Assembly: GCF_004346685.1 (NCBI RefSeq)
Contig: NZ_SMCO01000001.1
Coordinates: 372,001-436,000, forward strand
From: Sulfurirhabdus autotrophica
GTDB lineage: Bacteria; Pseudomonadota; Gammaproteobacteria; Burkholderiales; SMCO01
Length of the DNA: 64,000 nucleotides
Reading direction: 5' to 3'
Part shown: piece by piece, positions 9,310 through 18,602 of the stretch
How positions within the stretch are numbered: the stretch's first letter is position 1
How the letters are laid out: each line of letters starts with the position of its first letter
Made by a program: the position numbers and the translations under genes
The notes under the pieces: generated by a model
Told to the model about the DNA's origin: nothing
The model's input: only the letters and a program-made list of their open reading frames with translations
Database searches by the model: none

Positions 9310-9618
9310 ATGAAACCAATCAAAGTGGATGACTTACCTGAATTCAACGCTGCACCATATCTTGGCAGTGAAGCGGCAATTGCGGCTTATCTGACAGATA
9401 TTATTGAGGCGAATAATCCCGCGCTTCTGGCTTCCGCGCTCGGCGATATCGCTCGTGCACGCGGTATGGGCGAGATTGCCAAGGCATCTGGCATCTCCCG
9501 AGAGGCATTATATAAAGCTTTACGTCCTGGTGCCCAACCGCGTTTCGATACTATAAGTCGTGTTTGCACAGCCTTGGGGGTACGCCTGGTGGCGCAGGCC
9601 ACTCATCCTTCAGTGTAA
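9310..9618 (+). CDS. higA: HigA-type antitoxin (addiction module antidote family)
   Basis: A 102-residue antitoxin of the family called putative addiction module antidote protein. It has a C-terminal helix-turn-helix (about 55-95) with MGEIAKASGISREALYKAL, then FDTISRVCTALGVRL. It should neutralise the upstream toxin and repress the operon through the palindrome at 8974-8991. The ATG has a strong TAAGGAG ribosome site, whereas the toxin has none, which would favour antitoxin over toxin synthesis. Confidence 0.87.
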   Translation: MKPIKVDDLPEFNAAPYLGSEAAIAAYLTDIIEANNPALLASALGDIARARGMGEIAKASGISREALYKALRPGAQPRFDTISRVCTALGVRLVAQATHPSV

Positions 9619-9633
9619 TGTAGTGCCTGACAG

Positions 9634-10229
9634 ATAGGCCAGAAACCACCACTGAAGCTGAAGGAAATCTGGGCCATCCGTATCCATCTGCAACTCGGCA
9701 AACGTATCCGTGACTTGGCCATGTTTAACTTGGCCATCGACAGCAAGCTGAGAGGTTAGACCTGGTGAACATACGGGTCCTGGACATAATTCACGGCATC
9801 CAGATGTTGACACGAGCTATGGTCATTCAACGAAAGACGCAGAGGCCTGTGCAGCTTGAACTGACGGAAGATACCAGAAATGCCGTCGCAGCATGGATAG
9901 CTAAAGCCAATCTAAAGTCGGAACATTACTTGTTCCCCAGTCGGTTGCAAAACTCTCCGCATGTTTCAACCCGGCAATACGCTAGGATCGTGCATCGATG
10001 GGTCGCCGCAATTGGTCTTGATTCCACTTTCTATCGCACACATACGAAGCGCCGAACCAAGGCAAACCTGATTTACCGGCAAACCAAAAACTTGCGGGCA
10101 GTGCAACTGTTGCAGGGCCATTCGAAGTTGGAAAGCACTGTGCAATTGGATGAAGAAATGGTTCGGGAATACATTCGTAATCAGGAGCAGGAAGACGAAC
10201 GTTACGACCAAATGAAATTAGGGCTATAG
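9634..10229 (+). pseudogene. Broken tyrosine recombinase joined to an IS200/IS605-like transposase tail
   Basis: Remnant of a short phage-type integrase. The conserved text starts at 9643 (KPPLKLKEIWAIRIHLQ) and breaks at about 9756 with a one-base deletion after IDSKLRG. It then continues in another frame (RVLDIIHGIQM, VIQRKTQRPVQLELT, LFPSRLQNSPHVSTRQYARI). Box II reads HTKRR where HTLRR is usual. The block GHSKLESTV is retained, but the expected catalytic Tyr region is gone. Instead the frame ends LDEEMVREYIRNQEQED...MKLGL, which looks like the C-terminus of an IS200/IS605 TnpA. I infer a deletion fused two elements. It cannot encode a working recombinase. Confidence 0.78.
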
Positions 10230-10285
10230 CTGCCTTTAGGCGGCTCATGGGTTACCAGCGCCTTTGAGGCGCCAAAACTATAAAC
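10229..10285 (+). mobile_element. Possible right-end remnant of an IS200/IS605-type element
   Basis: Directly after the TnpA-like tail are two hairpins. The first is an imperfect AGCTGCC-TTTA-GGCGGCT. The second is a perfect GCGCCT-TTG-AGGCGC (10258-10272). Subterminal hairpins of this kind mark the ends of IS200/IS605 elements. No left end or full transposase is present, so this is only a remnant. The exact boundary is not visible. Confidence 0.45.
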
Positions 10286-10399
10286 TGCATAGAACCTCTT
10301 GCCTACGAAAGGCTAATGGGCATCCGCTTATCAGTATGAAGATCAAACAACGCCAGCTTGCTATTCTATTTATGGGCTGAATTACGAGGTTCCCTCGTG

Positions 10400-10405
10400 T
10401 ATAAT
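10400..10405 (+). promoter_or_regulatory. Likely -10 box of the prfB promoter
   Basis: A consensus TATAAT lies 28 bp before the prfB ATG. A 15-bp hairpin ACGAGG-TTC-CCTCGT (10384-10398) sits just upstream, in the spacer. No good -35 was found, so this is a moderate call. Confidence 0.45.
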
Positions 10406-10433
10406 CGAGAAATTTTCTCCAGGGTAGTATTTC

Positions 10434-11538
10434 ATGGAAGCAGAACAACTTAATACGTTAACCAATTTATTGGAAGACTTAGGTAAAAGAACCGAAGAAT
10501 TACGGGGGTATCTTTGACTTCGACCAGAAGAAAGATCGCCTGGTAGAAGTCGTTCAGTTGATGGAAGATCCAGCCATCTGGAATGACGCAAAAAAAGCAC
10601 AGGATTTAGGCCGCGAACGCAGATCATTAGAATCCGTTGTTTTTACGCTGGAAAAACTCGTTCAGTCACTGAATGATACCAGCGAATTATTTGAAATGGC
10701 GCGGGAAGAAGGCGACGACGACACCCTTGTCAGCATAGAAGCCGATACCAAAAAACTCGAAGAAATCGTTGAGGGCATGGAATTTCGCCGTATGTTTTCC
10801 AACCCCATGGATCCCAATAATTGTTTTATCGATATCCAGTCAGGTTCAGGCGGTACAGAAGCGCAGGATTGGGCCTCCATGCTCGAACGCATGTACCTGC
10901 GCTACGCCGAGCGACATGATTTCAAAGTTGAAATTCTGGAAGAATCCGAAGGCGAAGTAGCAGGCATCAAAAGCGCGACACTGAAAATATCGGGAGAATA
11001 TGCTTACGGCTACTTGCGCACTGAAACAGGCGTGCACCGTTTAGTACGAAAATCCCCGTTTGACTCCGGCAATCGTCGCCACACTTCCTTTTCCAGTGTG
11101 TTTGTCTACCCGGAAGTCGATGAATCCATTGAAATCGATATCAATCCCGCCGATTTGCGTGTTGATACCTATCGCGCATCAGGTGCGGGAGGTCAGCATA
11201 TCAACAAAACCGATTCTGCAGTCCGTATCACACACATTCCCACGAACATTGTGGTGCAGTGTCAGAACGACCGTTCTCAACACAAAAACCGCGCTGAGGC
11301 CATGAGCATGCTGAAAGCCCGTATGTATGAGGCTGAACTCCGTAAGCGCATGGAAGAAAAGCAGTCCCTGGAAGATACCAAATCCGACATTGGCTGGGGT
11401 CATCAGATTCGGTCATATGTGCTTGATCAGTCACGCATCAAGGATTTGCGCACCAACTTTGAAGTAGGTAATACCCAGGCTGTGCTGGATGGGGATCTGG
11501 ATGATTTCATCAGCGCCAGTTTGAAACAAGGTGTTTAA
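10434..11538 (+). CDS. prfB: Peptide chain release factor 2, with programmed +1 frameshift
   Basis: Release factor 2 terminates translation at UGA and UAA. The coding sequence is join(10434..10514, 10516..11538), 367 residues. The first 27 codons ([16 protein letters not shown]...RGYL) end at the in-frame TGA at 10515-10517. The shift skips T10515 and continues as [13 protein letters not shown]. The GGQ loop is seen in [18 protein letters not shown], and a tripeptide-type recognition region lies upstream of it (about 190-220). Length and order are normal for the family. lysS follows after 37 bp, as usual in proteobacteria, and the two are likely an operon. Confidence 0.96.
10504..10518 (+). 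promoter_or_regulatory. prfB recoding site (autoregulatory +1 frameshift)
   Basis: The canonical signal is present: an internal Shine-Dalgarno-like GGGGG (10504-10508), TAT, the slippery CTT (10512-10514), then TGA C (10515-10518). When release factor 2 is scarce, ribosomes slip +1 and make the full protein. Confidence 0.95.
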
Positions 11539-11575
11539 TCAATTAACACGCAAAGATAGATAAAAGGCTACAAGA

Positions 11576-13087
11576 ATGAGCGAACAAGAAAACCAACCGG
11601 TTCAAGATACAAATCAGATATTTGAAGAACGCAGAAGCAAACTGAAAGCTCTCCGCGAACAAGGGATCGCTTTTCCCAATGATTTCAACCGCGAACATTT
11701 AGCCGCTGACCTGCACCAGCAGAACGAGAGTAAATCCAAAGAAGAGCTGGAAGGTAGCCCAGTCAGTGTCAGCGTTGCTGGCCGCATGATGTTAAAACGG
11801 GTAATGGGTAAAGCCAGTTTTGCGACCATTCAGGATATGAGCGGGCGCATCCAGCTATACATTACAAACGACCATGTTGGTGAAGCCGCTCACGAGGCAT
11901 TCAAACACTTTGACTTGGGCGACATCATTGCCGCCAAGGGCGTATTGTTCAAAACAAAAACCGGAGAGTTGTCAGTCCGCGCCACTGAAATCCGTTTATT
12001 AACAAAAACGCTGCGCCCGCTACCTGAAAAATTCCATGGGCTGACAGACCAGGAGCAAAAGTACCGGCAGCGTTATCTGGATCTGATCACCAACGAAGAT
12101 ACACGTAAGGTATTTTCTACCCGTTCCAAAATCATTCAGGGCATTCGCGAATTCCTTGTACGCCACGGCTATCTGGAAGTTGAAACCCCCATGATGCATC
12201 CGATTCCGGGTGGTGCAGCTGCGCGTCCCTTTATCACCCATCACAACACGCTCGATATGCAATTGTATCTGCGCATTGCACCGGAACTGTACCTGAAGCG
12301 CCTGGTAGTGGGCGGAATGGAAAAAGTATTCGAAATCAACCGTAACTTCCGCAATGAAGGTATGTCCACCCGGCATAACCCTGAATTCACCATGCTGGAA
12401 TTTTACGAAGCCTATCGCGACTACCGTTACATGATGGACTTCACCGAAGCAATGTTCCGCGAAGTGGCAGAAAACGTCTTGGGAACAACCAAAGTGACTT
12501 ACCAAGGTCGCGAACTGGATTTGGGCCTCCCCTTCGCTCGTTTAACCATTGCGCAAGCTATTCAGAAATACAATCCTGAATTCACCGAAGCGCAGTTAAA
12601 CGACCGTGTATTCCTGATCAACAAATTCAATGAGCTCAAGGTCAGTTATAAGGAACATGATGGCATTGGTGGTTTGCAGCTTACCCTGTTTGAAGAAAAC
12701 ACAGAACACCTGCTGTTTGATCCCACTTTTATTATTGATTATCCGGCAGAAGTGTCACCATTAGCGCGTAGTAACGATAGCAACCCCGAGATTACAGAGC
12801 GTTTCGAGTTGTTTATGGTCGGGCGCGAAATTGCCAATGGTTTCTCAGAGTTAAACGACCCTGAGGACCAGTCTGATCGTTTCATGAGCCAAGTACAGCA
12901 AAAAGATGCAGGTGATGCAGAAGCCATGCACTACGACGCAGATTATATACGTGCACTGGAATACGGTTTACCGCCCACTGCAGGCGAAGGCATTGGTATT
13001 GACCGTCTGGTCATGCTCCTGACTGACAGCCCGAGTATTCGGGATGTTATTTTGTTTCCGCAAATGCGGCCTGAACAGCTGTCTTAA
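11576..13087 (+). CDS. lysS: Lysyl-tRNA synthetase (class II)
   Basis: A 503-residue class II lysyl-tRNA synthetase that charges tRNA-Lys in the cytoplasm. An N-terminal OB-fold anticodon-binding domain (about 60-150; [19 protein letters not shown]) precedes the catalytic core. Motif 1 includes [15 protein letters not shown], motif 2 [18 protein letters not shown], and motif 3 [18 protein letters not shown]. It is complete, follows prfB by 37 bp and is followed by a strong intrinsic terminator. Confidence 0.97.
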   Translation: MSEQENQPVQDTNQIFEERRSKLKALREQGIAFPNDFNREHLAADLHQQNESKSKEELEGSPVSVSVAGRMMLKRVMGKASFATIQDMSGRIQLYITNDHVGEAAHEAFKHFDLGDIIAAKGVLFKTKTGELSVRATEIRLLTKTLRPLPEKFHGLTDQEQKYRQRYLDLITNEDTRKVFSTRSKIIQGIREFLVRHGYLEVETPMMHPIPGGAAARPFITHHNTLDMQLYLRIAPELYLKRLVVGGMEKVFEINRNFRNEGMSTRHNPEFTMLEFYEAYRDYRYMMDFTEAMFREVAENVLGTTKVTYQGRELDLGLPFARLTIAQAIQKYNPEFTEAQLNDRVFLINKFNELKVSYKEHDGIGGLQLTLFEENTEHLLFDPTFIIDYPAEVSPLARSNDSNPEITERFELFMVGREIANGFSELNDPEDQSDRFMSQVQQKDAGDAEAMHYDADYIRALEYGLPPTAGEGIGIDRLVMLLTDSPSIRDVILFPQMRPEQLS

Positions 13088-13167
13088 AAAACATCAAAAA
13101 ATTGGGGATAACCAGTTGAGATAGCACTGGAAATATTGCCTTATTTATAAGCATGATTCATTAAAAT

Positions 13168-13194
13168 GGCCCCAGAAATCCAGGGGCCTTTTTT
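13168..13194 (+). terminator. Intrinsic terminator after lysS
   Basis: A GGCCCC / GGGGCC stem (13168-13173 and 13183-13188) with a 9-nt loop, followed by six T (13189-13194). It ends the prfB-lysS unit. Confidence 0.85.
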
Positions 13195-13494
13195 ATCAAG
13201 GCTTATTTGAAACTTTTACTTGTTTCATCCCAGACTTTTTCATTAGGGAAGATCTCGGAAGCATTAATAATATAACGTACAATATAGTCAAAGTTATTAG
13301 TTTAAAACCTATAGCTTCAATGAGATTGATACACTTTCTTGCAAATAATTTACTGACGAAACTCATGAACTATAATTAATTGGTTCTGAAACCTGTTTGC
13401 CAGTAACTTCACACAATTAACAGACCTGAAGTTAATCTTCTTAGGTCAATCGCTTACCTGCATAATTAAATCATTAATCAACTGGAGTACCGCA
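13195..13494. other. Intergenic region, no gene seen
   Basis: About 300 AT-rich bases between the lysS terminator and the glycine-zipper gene. It presumably holds that gene's promoter. I see no ORF, RNA gene or clear repeat. Confidence 0.5.
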
Positions 13495-14208
13495 ATGGCC
13501 ACACAAACTACGAAAACCCATCCGATTATGATTATTGCTGCAATAGCAGTAATTCTATTCAGTGCTGTCGGAATTGGCGCTATTATGGGATGGATACCTG
13601 GCTCTGCTTCAAAAACCCAGGAACAGAGTACGCAACCATTAGTGACTGCTGAACAAACAGCCAAAATTGAAACGGCTGACACCAAGACTGTCACACCAGT
13701 ACCTGAGGAACAAAAACCGGAGCCCGCTACCCCACCAAAAGCGGAAACTAAGGCGGAAGTGACTAAACCGGCTTCACAAACACATAGAGAAAAACAAACC
13801 AAAAAAGTAACACATCAAAATGTGGCCAAGCAAACCAGTGTCAGTACTAACTCAGTACCAGCACCCACCAATATTTGCTCAAATTGTGGTGTCATTGAAT
13901 CTGTTAATGTCATTGAGCAAGCAGGTGAAGGAACCGGACTGGGTGCTGTAGCTGGCGGAGTTGCCGGAGCGCTTCTTGGAACGCAGATCGGTCAGGGACG
14001 CGGAACAACCGCGGCTACGATCGCGGGTGCAGCGGGAGGTGCTTTTGCTGGACATCAGGTAGAAAAAGCCGTCAAGAAAACCAAGCACTTTGAAATCAGT
14101 GTTCGCATGGAAGACGGCTCTTACAGAACCTTTAACCAGCCAAACGATTCCGGTTTGATGTCTGGAGATAAAGTCAAAGTGGTGGATGGTGCAATCGTAA
14201 GAAACTAA
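13495..14208 (+). CDS. Glycine-zipper 2TM-domain protein (SlyB-like)
   Basis: A 237-residue envelope protein. A single N-terminal membrane segment (about 12-32, IMIIAAIAVILFSAVGIG) has no lipobox and probably acts as an inner-membrane anchor. A Pro/Lys/Thr/Glu-rich periplasmic linker follows (about 40-125). The C-terminal domain has a Cys pair in NICSNCGVI and then a glycine zipper (GAVAGGVAGALLGTQIGQGRG, GAAGGAFAGHQVE). It ends in a small beta domain (ISVRMEDGSYRTF). This C-terminal arrangement resembles SlyB/PcP-type proteins. The ATG has a GGAG ribosome site. The stop lies 4 bp before the copA operator. Confidence 0.8.
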   Translation: MATQTTKTHPIMIIAAIAVILFSAVGIGAIMGWIPGSASKTQEQSTQPLVTAEQTAKIETADTKTVTPVPEEQKPEPATPPKAETKAEVTKPASQTHREKQTKKVTHQNVAKQTSVSTNSVPAPTNICSNCGVIESVNVIEQAGEGTGLGAVAGGVAGALLGTQIGQGRGTTAATIAGAAGGAFAGHQVEKAVKKTKHFEISVRMEDGSYRTFNQPNDSGLMSGDKVKVVDGAIVRN

Positions 14209-14211
14209 CCT

Positions 14212-14264
14212 TCAATATACCCCCTAAGGGTATATTGACAACATCCAGTCATTCAGAATATGAT
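14212..14264 (+). promoter_or_regulatory. copA promoter with CsoR-type copper operator
   Basis: Perfect inverted repeat TCAATATACCC-CCTAA-GGGTATATTGA (14212-14238). The TACCC...GGGTA core is typical of CsoR-family operators. It overlaps the -35 TTGACA (14235-14240), which is followed by an 18-bp spacer and TATGAT (14259-14264). A bound repressor would block RNA polymerase. A csoR-like gene lies downstream in the same cluster. Confidence 0.85.
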
Positions 14265-14287
14265 GGTTGCTCTAAGGAGTAATCATC

Positions 14288-16675
14288 ATGCATTTCCCTA
14301 TTTCCTCAAAACGCATTGAATTACCCATTGAAGGCATGACCTGCTCTGCATGCGCCAACCGTATCGAAAAAAGCTTGAATAAACTGCCAGGCGTCAAAGC
14401 TGCGGTCAATTTTGCCAGCGAAAAAGTTCAGATTGATTACGAAGTGGGTGAAGCCAACCCCGCCAACCTTGTTGAAACAATCAAAAAAACAGGTTATTCC
14501 GTTCCCAACCAACGCATTGAACTTGCTCTGGAAGGCATGACATGTTCTGCCTGTGCAGCCAGAATTGAAAAAGTGTTGAACAAAAAACCCGGGGTAGAAG
14601 CAACGGTAAATTTTGCAGCTGAAAAAGCGAGCATTATGCTGTCACCGGGTACATCAACCATTGCAGATTTGATCTCATCAGTGAAAAAATCCGGCTATGA
14701 CGCGCATGAGTTGGCAGAAGTCAGCCGCGAAGATGAAAAAGCACGCAGACAGAACGTATACCAGAAAGAAGTCCGGTTATTCTGGATATCGGCTGCGTTC
14801 ACCCTCCCTCTGGTTCTCCAGATGGGTGCCATGTTTTCAGGCAGCCATGAAGAATGGCTGCCTCGCTGGCTGCAAATGGTACTCGCCACGCCAGTGCAAT
14901 TCTGGGTTGGCAAGCGTTTTTACATGGGGGCCTGGAACGCTTTACGAGGTGGCAGCGCCAACATGGACGTGCTGGTAGCCTTGGGTACCAGCATGGCTTA
15001 CTTCTTCAGTGCTGTTGTCACTTTGTTTGGTCTGACTGAACTTCACGTCTATTTTGAAGCCTCCGCCGCCATCATAACTTTGATACTCATGGGAAAGCTT
15101 TTAGAAGCCCGTGCCAAAGGAAAAACATCTACCGCTATTGAACAACTGCTTAAACTTCAGCCAAAAACCGCTCGCGTAGAGCGAGATGGCGAGATTATTG
15201 AAGTAGAAGTGAGCAGCATCCATATAGGCGAAGTCTTTATAGTGCGCCCTGGCGAACGTATTCCTGTTGATGGTGACATCATCGAAGGCCATTCCAGCGT
15301 GGATGAAAGCATGCTTACGGGTGAAAGCTTGCCCGTCACTAAAGAAGTGGGTAAAAAGGTCTTTGCTGCCACTCAAAATAATCAAGGCATGTTGCGGTGT
15401 AAGGCCACAGGGGTGGGTTCTCATACCGCATTGGCAGAAATTGTACGCCTGGTAGAGGAAGCACAGGGTTCCAAGGCCCCTATTCAGCGTTTGGCTGATA
15501 CCATTTCAGGAATTTTTGTTCCGGTTGTAGTGGCCATAAGTGTCATCACTTTTGGCTTATGGTGGGGTATCGGAGGCAGTTTTACCGTGGCGCTGGTTAA
15601 TGCTGTCGCGGTCTTGGTCATCGCCTGCCCCTGCGCGCTGGGCCTAGCCACACCCACAGCGATCATGGTGGGTACTGGCAGAGGTGCGCAATCAGGTGTG
15701 CTGGTTAAAAATGCAGCCGCACTGGAACGCGCAGAAAAAATCCAGATACTGGTTGTGGACAAAACAGGTACCCTGACTGAAGGCAAACCCTCAGTTACCG
15801 ATGTTGTGCCCGTTAATGGTCATAGTGAACAAATATTGCTCAATATGGCCGCAACGCTTGAACAGGGTTCCGAGCATCCACTTGCACAAGCGATATTGAA
15901 TCACAACAAGGAACAATCTGGATCCACCTCTGCCATATTAAACTTTTCTGCCGTCGCAGGAAAAGGCATTCAAGCCGAAATTGAAGGTGAAATCGTATGG
16001 CTTGGCTCACCGCGCTTTCTGATTGAACAAGGTGTCGTCATTGACGATAAACAGATTGCTCAACTTACCACCCAGGGAAAAACAGTTATCGGCATTGCAA
16101 AGCCCAACGGGGTTATTGGATATATTGCCATCGCAGACAAAATTCGTACCACCTCAACTAACGCCATTTCCCGTCTGAAAAACATGGGGATTGAAGTGGT
16201 GATGATTACTGGCGACAATCAGGCCACGGCGAAAGCCATTGCTCAACAAGCTGGAATTGATACTTTTTTTGCAGAAGTTTTACCTCAACATAAAGCCGAA
16301 TCAATCAATAAGTTGCGCGAACAAGGAAAAATCGTTGGTATGGTAGGTGATGGCATTAACGATGCCCCTGCCCTTGCTGCTTCAGATGTGAGCTTCGCTA
16401 TTGGCAGCGGTTCAGACATAGCCATTGAAGCCGCAGATGTGACGCTGATGCGCAGCGATTTGAATAGTGTGGCTGATGCGATCAGTTTATCCAAGGCCAC
16501 GTTAGGGAAAATTCGACAAAACCTGTTTTTTGCATTTATTTACAATATTCTGGGCATACCTCTGGCAGCGTTCGGCATGCTTAATCCGGTTATCGCAGGG
16601 GCGGCCATGGCAATGAGCTCAGTATCTGTCGTCAGCAATTCGCTACTGTTAAAGCGTTGGAAAACAGCAAACTAG
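14288..16675 (+). CDS. copA: Copper-exporting P-type ATPase
   Basis: A 795-residue P1B-1 ATPase that pumps Cu(I) out of the cytoplasm. Two N-terminal heavy-metal domains carry [14 protein letters not shown] (about 17-30) and [14 protein letters not shown] (about 83-96). The transmembrane metal site is [14 protein letters not shown]. The phosphorylated Asp is in DKTGTLTEG, and the actuator has MLTGES. Later transmembrane ligands are in [12 protein letters not shown] and [12 protein letters not shown]. Together these identify a Cu(I) rather than a Zn/Cd pump. A strong AAGGAG ribosome site precedes the ATG, and copper control is expected from the operator upstream. It is complete and followed by copZ and csoR. 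Confidence 0.96.
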   Translation: MHFPISSKRIELPIEGMTCSACANRIEKSLNKLPGVKAAVNFASEKVQIDYEVGEANPANLVETIKKTGYSVPNQRIELALEGMTCSACAARIEKVLNKKPGVEATVNFAAEKASIMLSPGTSTIADLISSVKKSGYDAHELAEVSREDEKARRQNVYQKEVRLFWISAAFTLPLVLQMGAMFSGSHEEWLPRWLQMVLATPVQFWVGKRFYMGAWNALRGGSANMDVLVALGTSMAYFFSAVVTLFGLTELHVYFEASAAIITLILMGKLLEARAKGKTSTAIEQLLKLQPKTARVERDGEIIEVEVSSIHIGEVFIVRPGERIPVDGDIIEGHSSVDESMLTGESLPVTKEVGKKVFAATQNNQGMLRCKATGVGSHTALAEIVRLVEEAQGSKAPIQRLADTISGIFVPVVVAISVITFGLWWGIGGSFTVALVNAVAVLVIACPCALGLATPTAIMVGTGRGAQSGVLVKNAAALERAEKIQILVVDKTGTLTEGKPSVTDVVPVNGHSEQILLNMAATLEQGSEHPLAQAILNHNKEQSGSTSAILNFSAVAGKGIQAEIEGEIVWLGSPRFLIEQGVVIDDKQIAQLTTQGKTVIGIAKPNGVIGYIAIADKIRTTSTNAISRLKNMGIEVVMITGDNQATAKAIAQQAGIDTFFAEVLPQHKAESINKLREQGKIVGMVGDGINDAPALAASDVSFAIGSGSDIAIEAADVTLMRSDLNSVADAISLSKATLGKIRQNLFFAFIYNILGIPLAAFGMLNPVIAGAAMAMSSVSVVSNSLLLKRWKTAN

Positions 16676-16740
16676 AATGCAACACATTTTCAAAAACGTT
16701 ATTTGTATTAGCATAATGCAATTTATAAAGGAGCATTAAA

Positions 16741-16950
16741 ATGGATTCAAAAAAACTGAATGTTAAAGGGATGACTTGCATGGGCTGCGTTAAAAGCGTA
16801 AAAAATGTACTTGAACCAATACCCGGTGTTAGTAATGTAGAAGTAGTCCTGGAAACCGGCAAAGTCACTATCGGTTATGATGCTTCTAAAACAGATACTG
16901 GTGCTTTTAAAACAGCAATCGAAGATGCCGGCTATGAAGTCGTCGGCTAA
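16741..16950 (+). CDS. copZ: Copper chaperone CopZ (HMA domain)
   Basis: A 69-residue single heavy-metal-associated domain that shuttles Cu(I) to CopA. The binding motif is GMTCMGCVKSV, where Met replaces the more common Gln, Ser or Ala between the Cys. The end DAGYEVVG is typical of the fold. Good ribosome site AAAGGAG. It lies 65 bp after copA and overlaps the start of csoR. Confidence 0.93.
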   Translation: MDSKKLNVKGMTCMGCVKSVKNVLEPIPGVSNVEVVLETGKVTIGYDASKTDTGAFKTAIEDAGYEVVG

Positions 16951-17257
16951 AACAGTCAGCAAACCTGTTTGTCACTCAGAACCTAAAAATGTCGTTCAGC
17001 CCCATAAAAACGCACTCCTTAAACGGTTAAACCGTATAGAGGGACAAGTGCGTGGCATTTCCAAAATGGTTGAAGGTGACCGCTATTGCATAGATATATT
17101 GACCCAGATCAGTGCAATTAAATCCGCACTTAATGCGGTTGGTATGCAACTTTTGGAAGACCATACCAAAGGCTGCGTTCAAAATGCAATAAAATCTGGA
17201 AACGGAGATGATGAACTGGCAGAGTTATTAACCATTGTCAGGCAATTTGTACGTTAA
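16934..17257 (+). CDS. csoR: CsoR-type copper-sensing repressor
   Basis: A 107-residue all-helical metal-sensing repressor (DUF156 family). Core motifs are LLKRLNRIEGQVRGISKMVE and RYCIDILTQISA. The metal ligands have exactly the CsoR pattern: Cys in RYC, His 25 residues later in EDH, and Cys 4 residues further in KGC. That supports Cu(I) sensing over Ni/Co (RcnR) or formaldehyde (FrmR) sensing. The frame is open from 16877. I chose the ATG at 16934, overlapping copZ by 17 bp; an ATG at 16925 is also possible. It should bind the operator at 14212-14238 and release when copper rises. Confidence 0.9.
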   Translation: MKSSAKTVSKPVCHSEPKNVVQPHKNALLKRLNRIEGQVRGISKMVEGDRYCIDILTQISAIKSALNAVGMQLLEDHTKGCVQNAIKSGNGDDELAELLTIVRQFVR

Positions 17258-17380
17258 CCCAAATCTCAAATAAAGATTTCCTTTGCAGCAGCATCAAAGG
17301 TTACAATAATCGTATTCGCAGTAGAGGAACAAACTGGGAAACCAGCTAATTACCGTATTTAGAAAACCGGAGCAAATTAA

Positions 17381-17674
17381 GTGAACGACGAAATCTTATC
17401 CAAAGAGCAACGCATTTTGCGCGTGATGCGCAAGGTACTGGCAAGCATTGTTAAAGACGCAACACCACAACCAGGTATGCTGCACCCCTTATCTGAAAGA
17501 ACGATTCAGGATATCCGTGAATGTTTTGGATTGATTTCTGCACGGGAAGCTGAATTGGCAGACAATGCCGGACTGAGCAGAAATGAAAAGCCTTTTTATA
17601 CAGATGAACCGCAAAAGAGCAATGTGGTTAAGTTACACAAACCCGGTTCTACCAAAAAACCAGAAGGGGAATAA
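17381..17674 (+). CDS. Conserved hypothetical protein (97 aa)
   Basis: A 97-residue soluble protein starting at GTG with a GGAG ribosome site. The N-terminal half is basic and helical (KEQRILRVMRKVLASIVKD), followed by PGMLHPLSERTIQDIRECFGLISARE. The tail is charged and Pro/Lys-rich (NVVKLHKPGSTKKPEGE). The regular structure and ribosome site make it a real gene, and I think similar proteins occur in related betaproteobacteria. I recognise no domain or function. It stands alone between the copper genes and the convergent DsrC-like gene. Confidence 0.75.
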   Translation: MNDEILSKEQRILRVMRKVLASIVKDATPQPGMLHPLSERTIQDIRECFGLISAREAELADNAGLSRNEKPFYTDEPQKSNVVKLHKPGSTKKPEGE

Positions 17675-17731
17675 TAATTCTGGCTGATCACTCAGGTTTT
17701 CAGCCATAATTTCCCATCTGTTAAATAGCTG

Positions 17732-18502
17732 TCAATTATCTATACACCCCTGAGGTTCAGGCAAACCGGCAATACGCGATCCTTGCCGGGATGGACCGCC
17801 AGGAAACAGATGATAAAGATAGTCGTGACTGCTCTTACCTTCACCTAGTTCACGCCGCATGTGCTTCATCAGCAATCTCACCATCGGGGTTATTCCATAG
17901 TTGAAATAGAATTTCCTGAGATAATTGATTACTTCCCAATGGTCAGGTGTAAGACGAATATGCTCTTTACTTGCCATGAATTCAGCCAGGCGCTCGTTCC
18001 AGTCAGCCAGGTTAACCAGATTACCCTTTTCTGTTACAGAGAAGACCTCCTTCTCAAACTCAAAAGTGCCTACAAAATGTGAAACTTCTTTTGCAGGCAC
18101 TGCTTTTGATTTCTTTCGGGTTATAACATGCATTCCCTCAATCTCAGCATCAAGCATAGGGACAGGGAGACCCGCAATTTTGGTACCTTGTGTCAAAACA
18201 CCATTCGGGAACAAGTTTTCCAGATATGCATCTGAAGATTTGATTTCCCCATCGGGCAATTTTTCGCTAATTTCCTTCTTGAGCAACTTTTTAATTGGCG
18301 AAATATTGTATTCTGTATAGTAAGCACGAAGTAAATTGAGAATCTCCCAATGGGCTGGTTTGAGCTCCAGTCCCTCTTTTTCAGCTAGCATAATAGCGAT
18401 CTCTTTATTCCACTCAGACAGGCTCTCCAAGCGCCCGCTACTAGTCAACTTCACTTTTTTTAAGGCATCCGAATGCTTTGCGGAATCAAACTGGCTGCTC
18501 AT
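17732..18502 (-). CDS. Tandem DsrC/TusE-domain protein
   Basis: A 256-residue protein made of two complete DsrC/TusE-like domains. Domain 1 (about 15-115) has LKPAHWEILNLLRAYYTEY, ISPIKKLLKK and YLENLFPNG...IAGLPVP. Domain 2 (about 142-256) has LTPDHWEVINYLRKFYFNY, TPMVRLLMKHM and YLYHLFPGG...IAGLPEPQGC. DsrC normally has two Cys in its C-terminal arm. Here the inner one is Ser (QGSRIAGLP), and the outer one is kept but is followed by three more residues. Domain 1 lacks both. There is only one Cys in the whole protein. It may act as a sulfur carrier like TusE or as a regulator. The ATG at 18502 has an AGGAG ribosome site. An unknown gene lies 100 bp upstream on the same strand. Confidence 0.85.
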   Translation of the reverse strand: MSSQFDSAKHSDALKKVKLTSSGRLESLSEWNKEIAIMLAEKEGLELKPAHWEILNLLRAYYTEYNISPIKKLLKKEISEKLPDGEIKSSDAYLENLFPNGVLTQGTKIAGLPVPMLDAEIEGMHVITRKKSKAVPAKEVSHFVGTFEFEKEVFSVTEKGNLVNLADWNERLAEFMASKEHIRLTPDHWEVINYLRKFYFNYGITPMVRLLMKHMRRELGEGKSSHDYLYHLFPGGPSRQGSRIAGLPEPQGCIDN

Positions 18503-18602
18503 GATCTTCTCCTGTACTGGAAGTACATATCCCAAGCAAGAATGGATAATTTAAAGGTTTCTTAATTCTAGAATGCAATGCCAATTATACAACTGTAAAG
18601 TT

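Noticed and set aside
10229-10433. A tRNA or other small RNA gene suggested by the hairpins after the integrase remnant
   Set aside because: No cloverleaf or anticodon arm can be drawn. The hairpins fit an IS200/IS605-type end better.
10515-10517. Nonsense mutation or sequencing error in prfB
   Set aside because: The TGA is the known programmed frameshift stop, with the slippery CTT and the internal GGGGG signal in place.
12020-12505. 161-codon minus-strand frame within lysS
   Set aside because: It is antisense to conserved lysyl-tRNA synthetase motifs and has no ribosome site or homology.
17732-18502. A canonical DsrC of dissimilatory sulfur metabolism
   Set aside because: There is no dsrAB or hdr-type gene nearby, and the two-Cys arm needed for the trisulfide is missing. 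I call it a tandem DsrC/TusE-domain protein instead.
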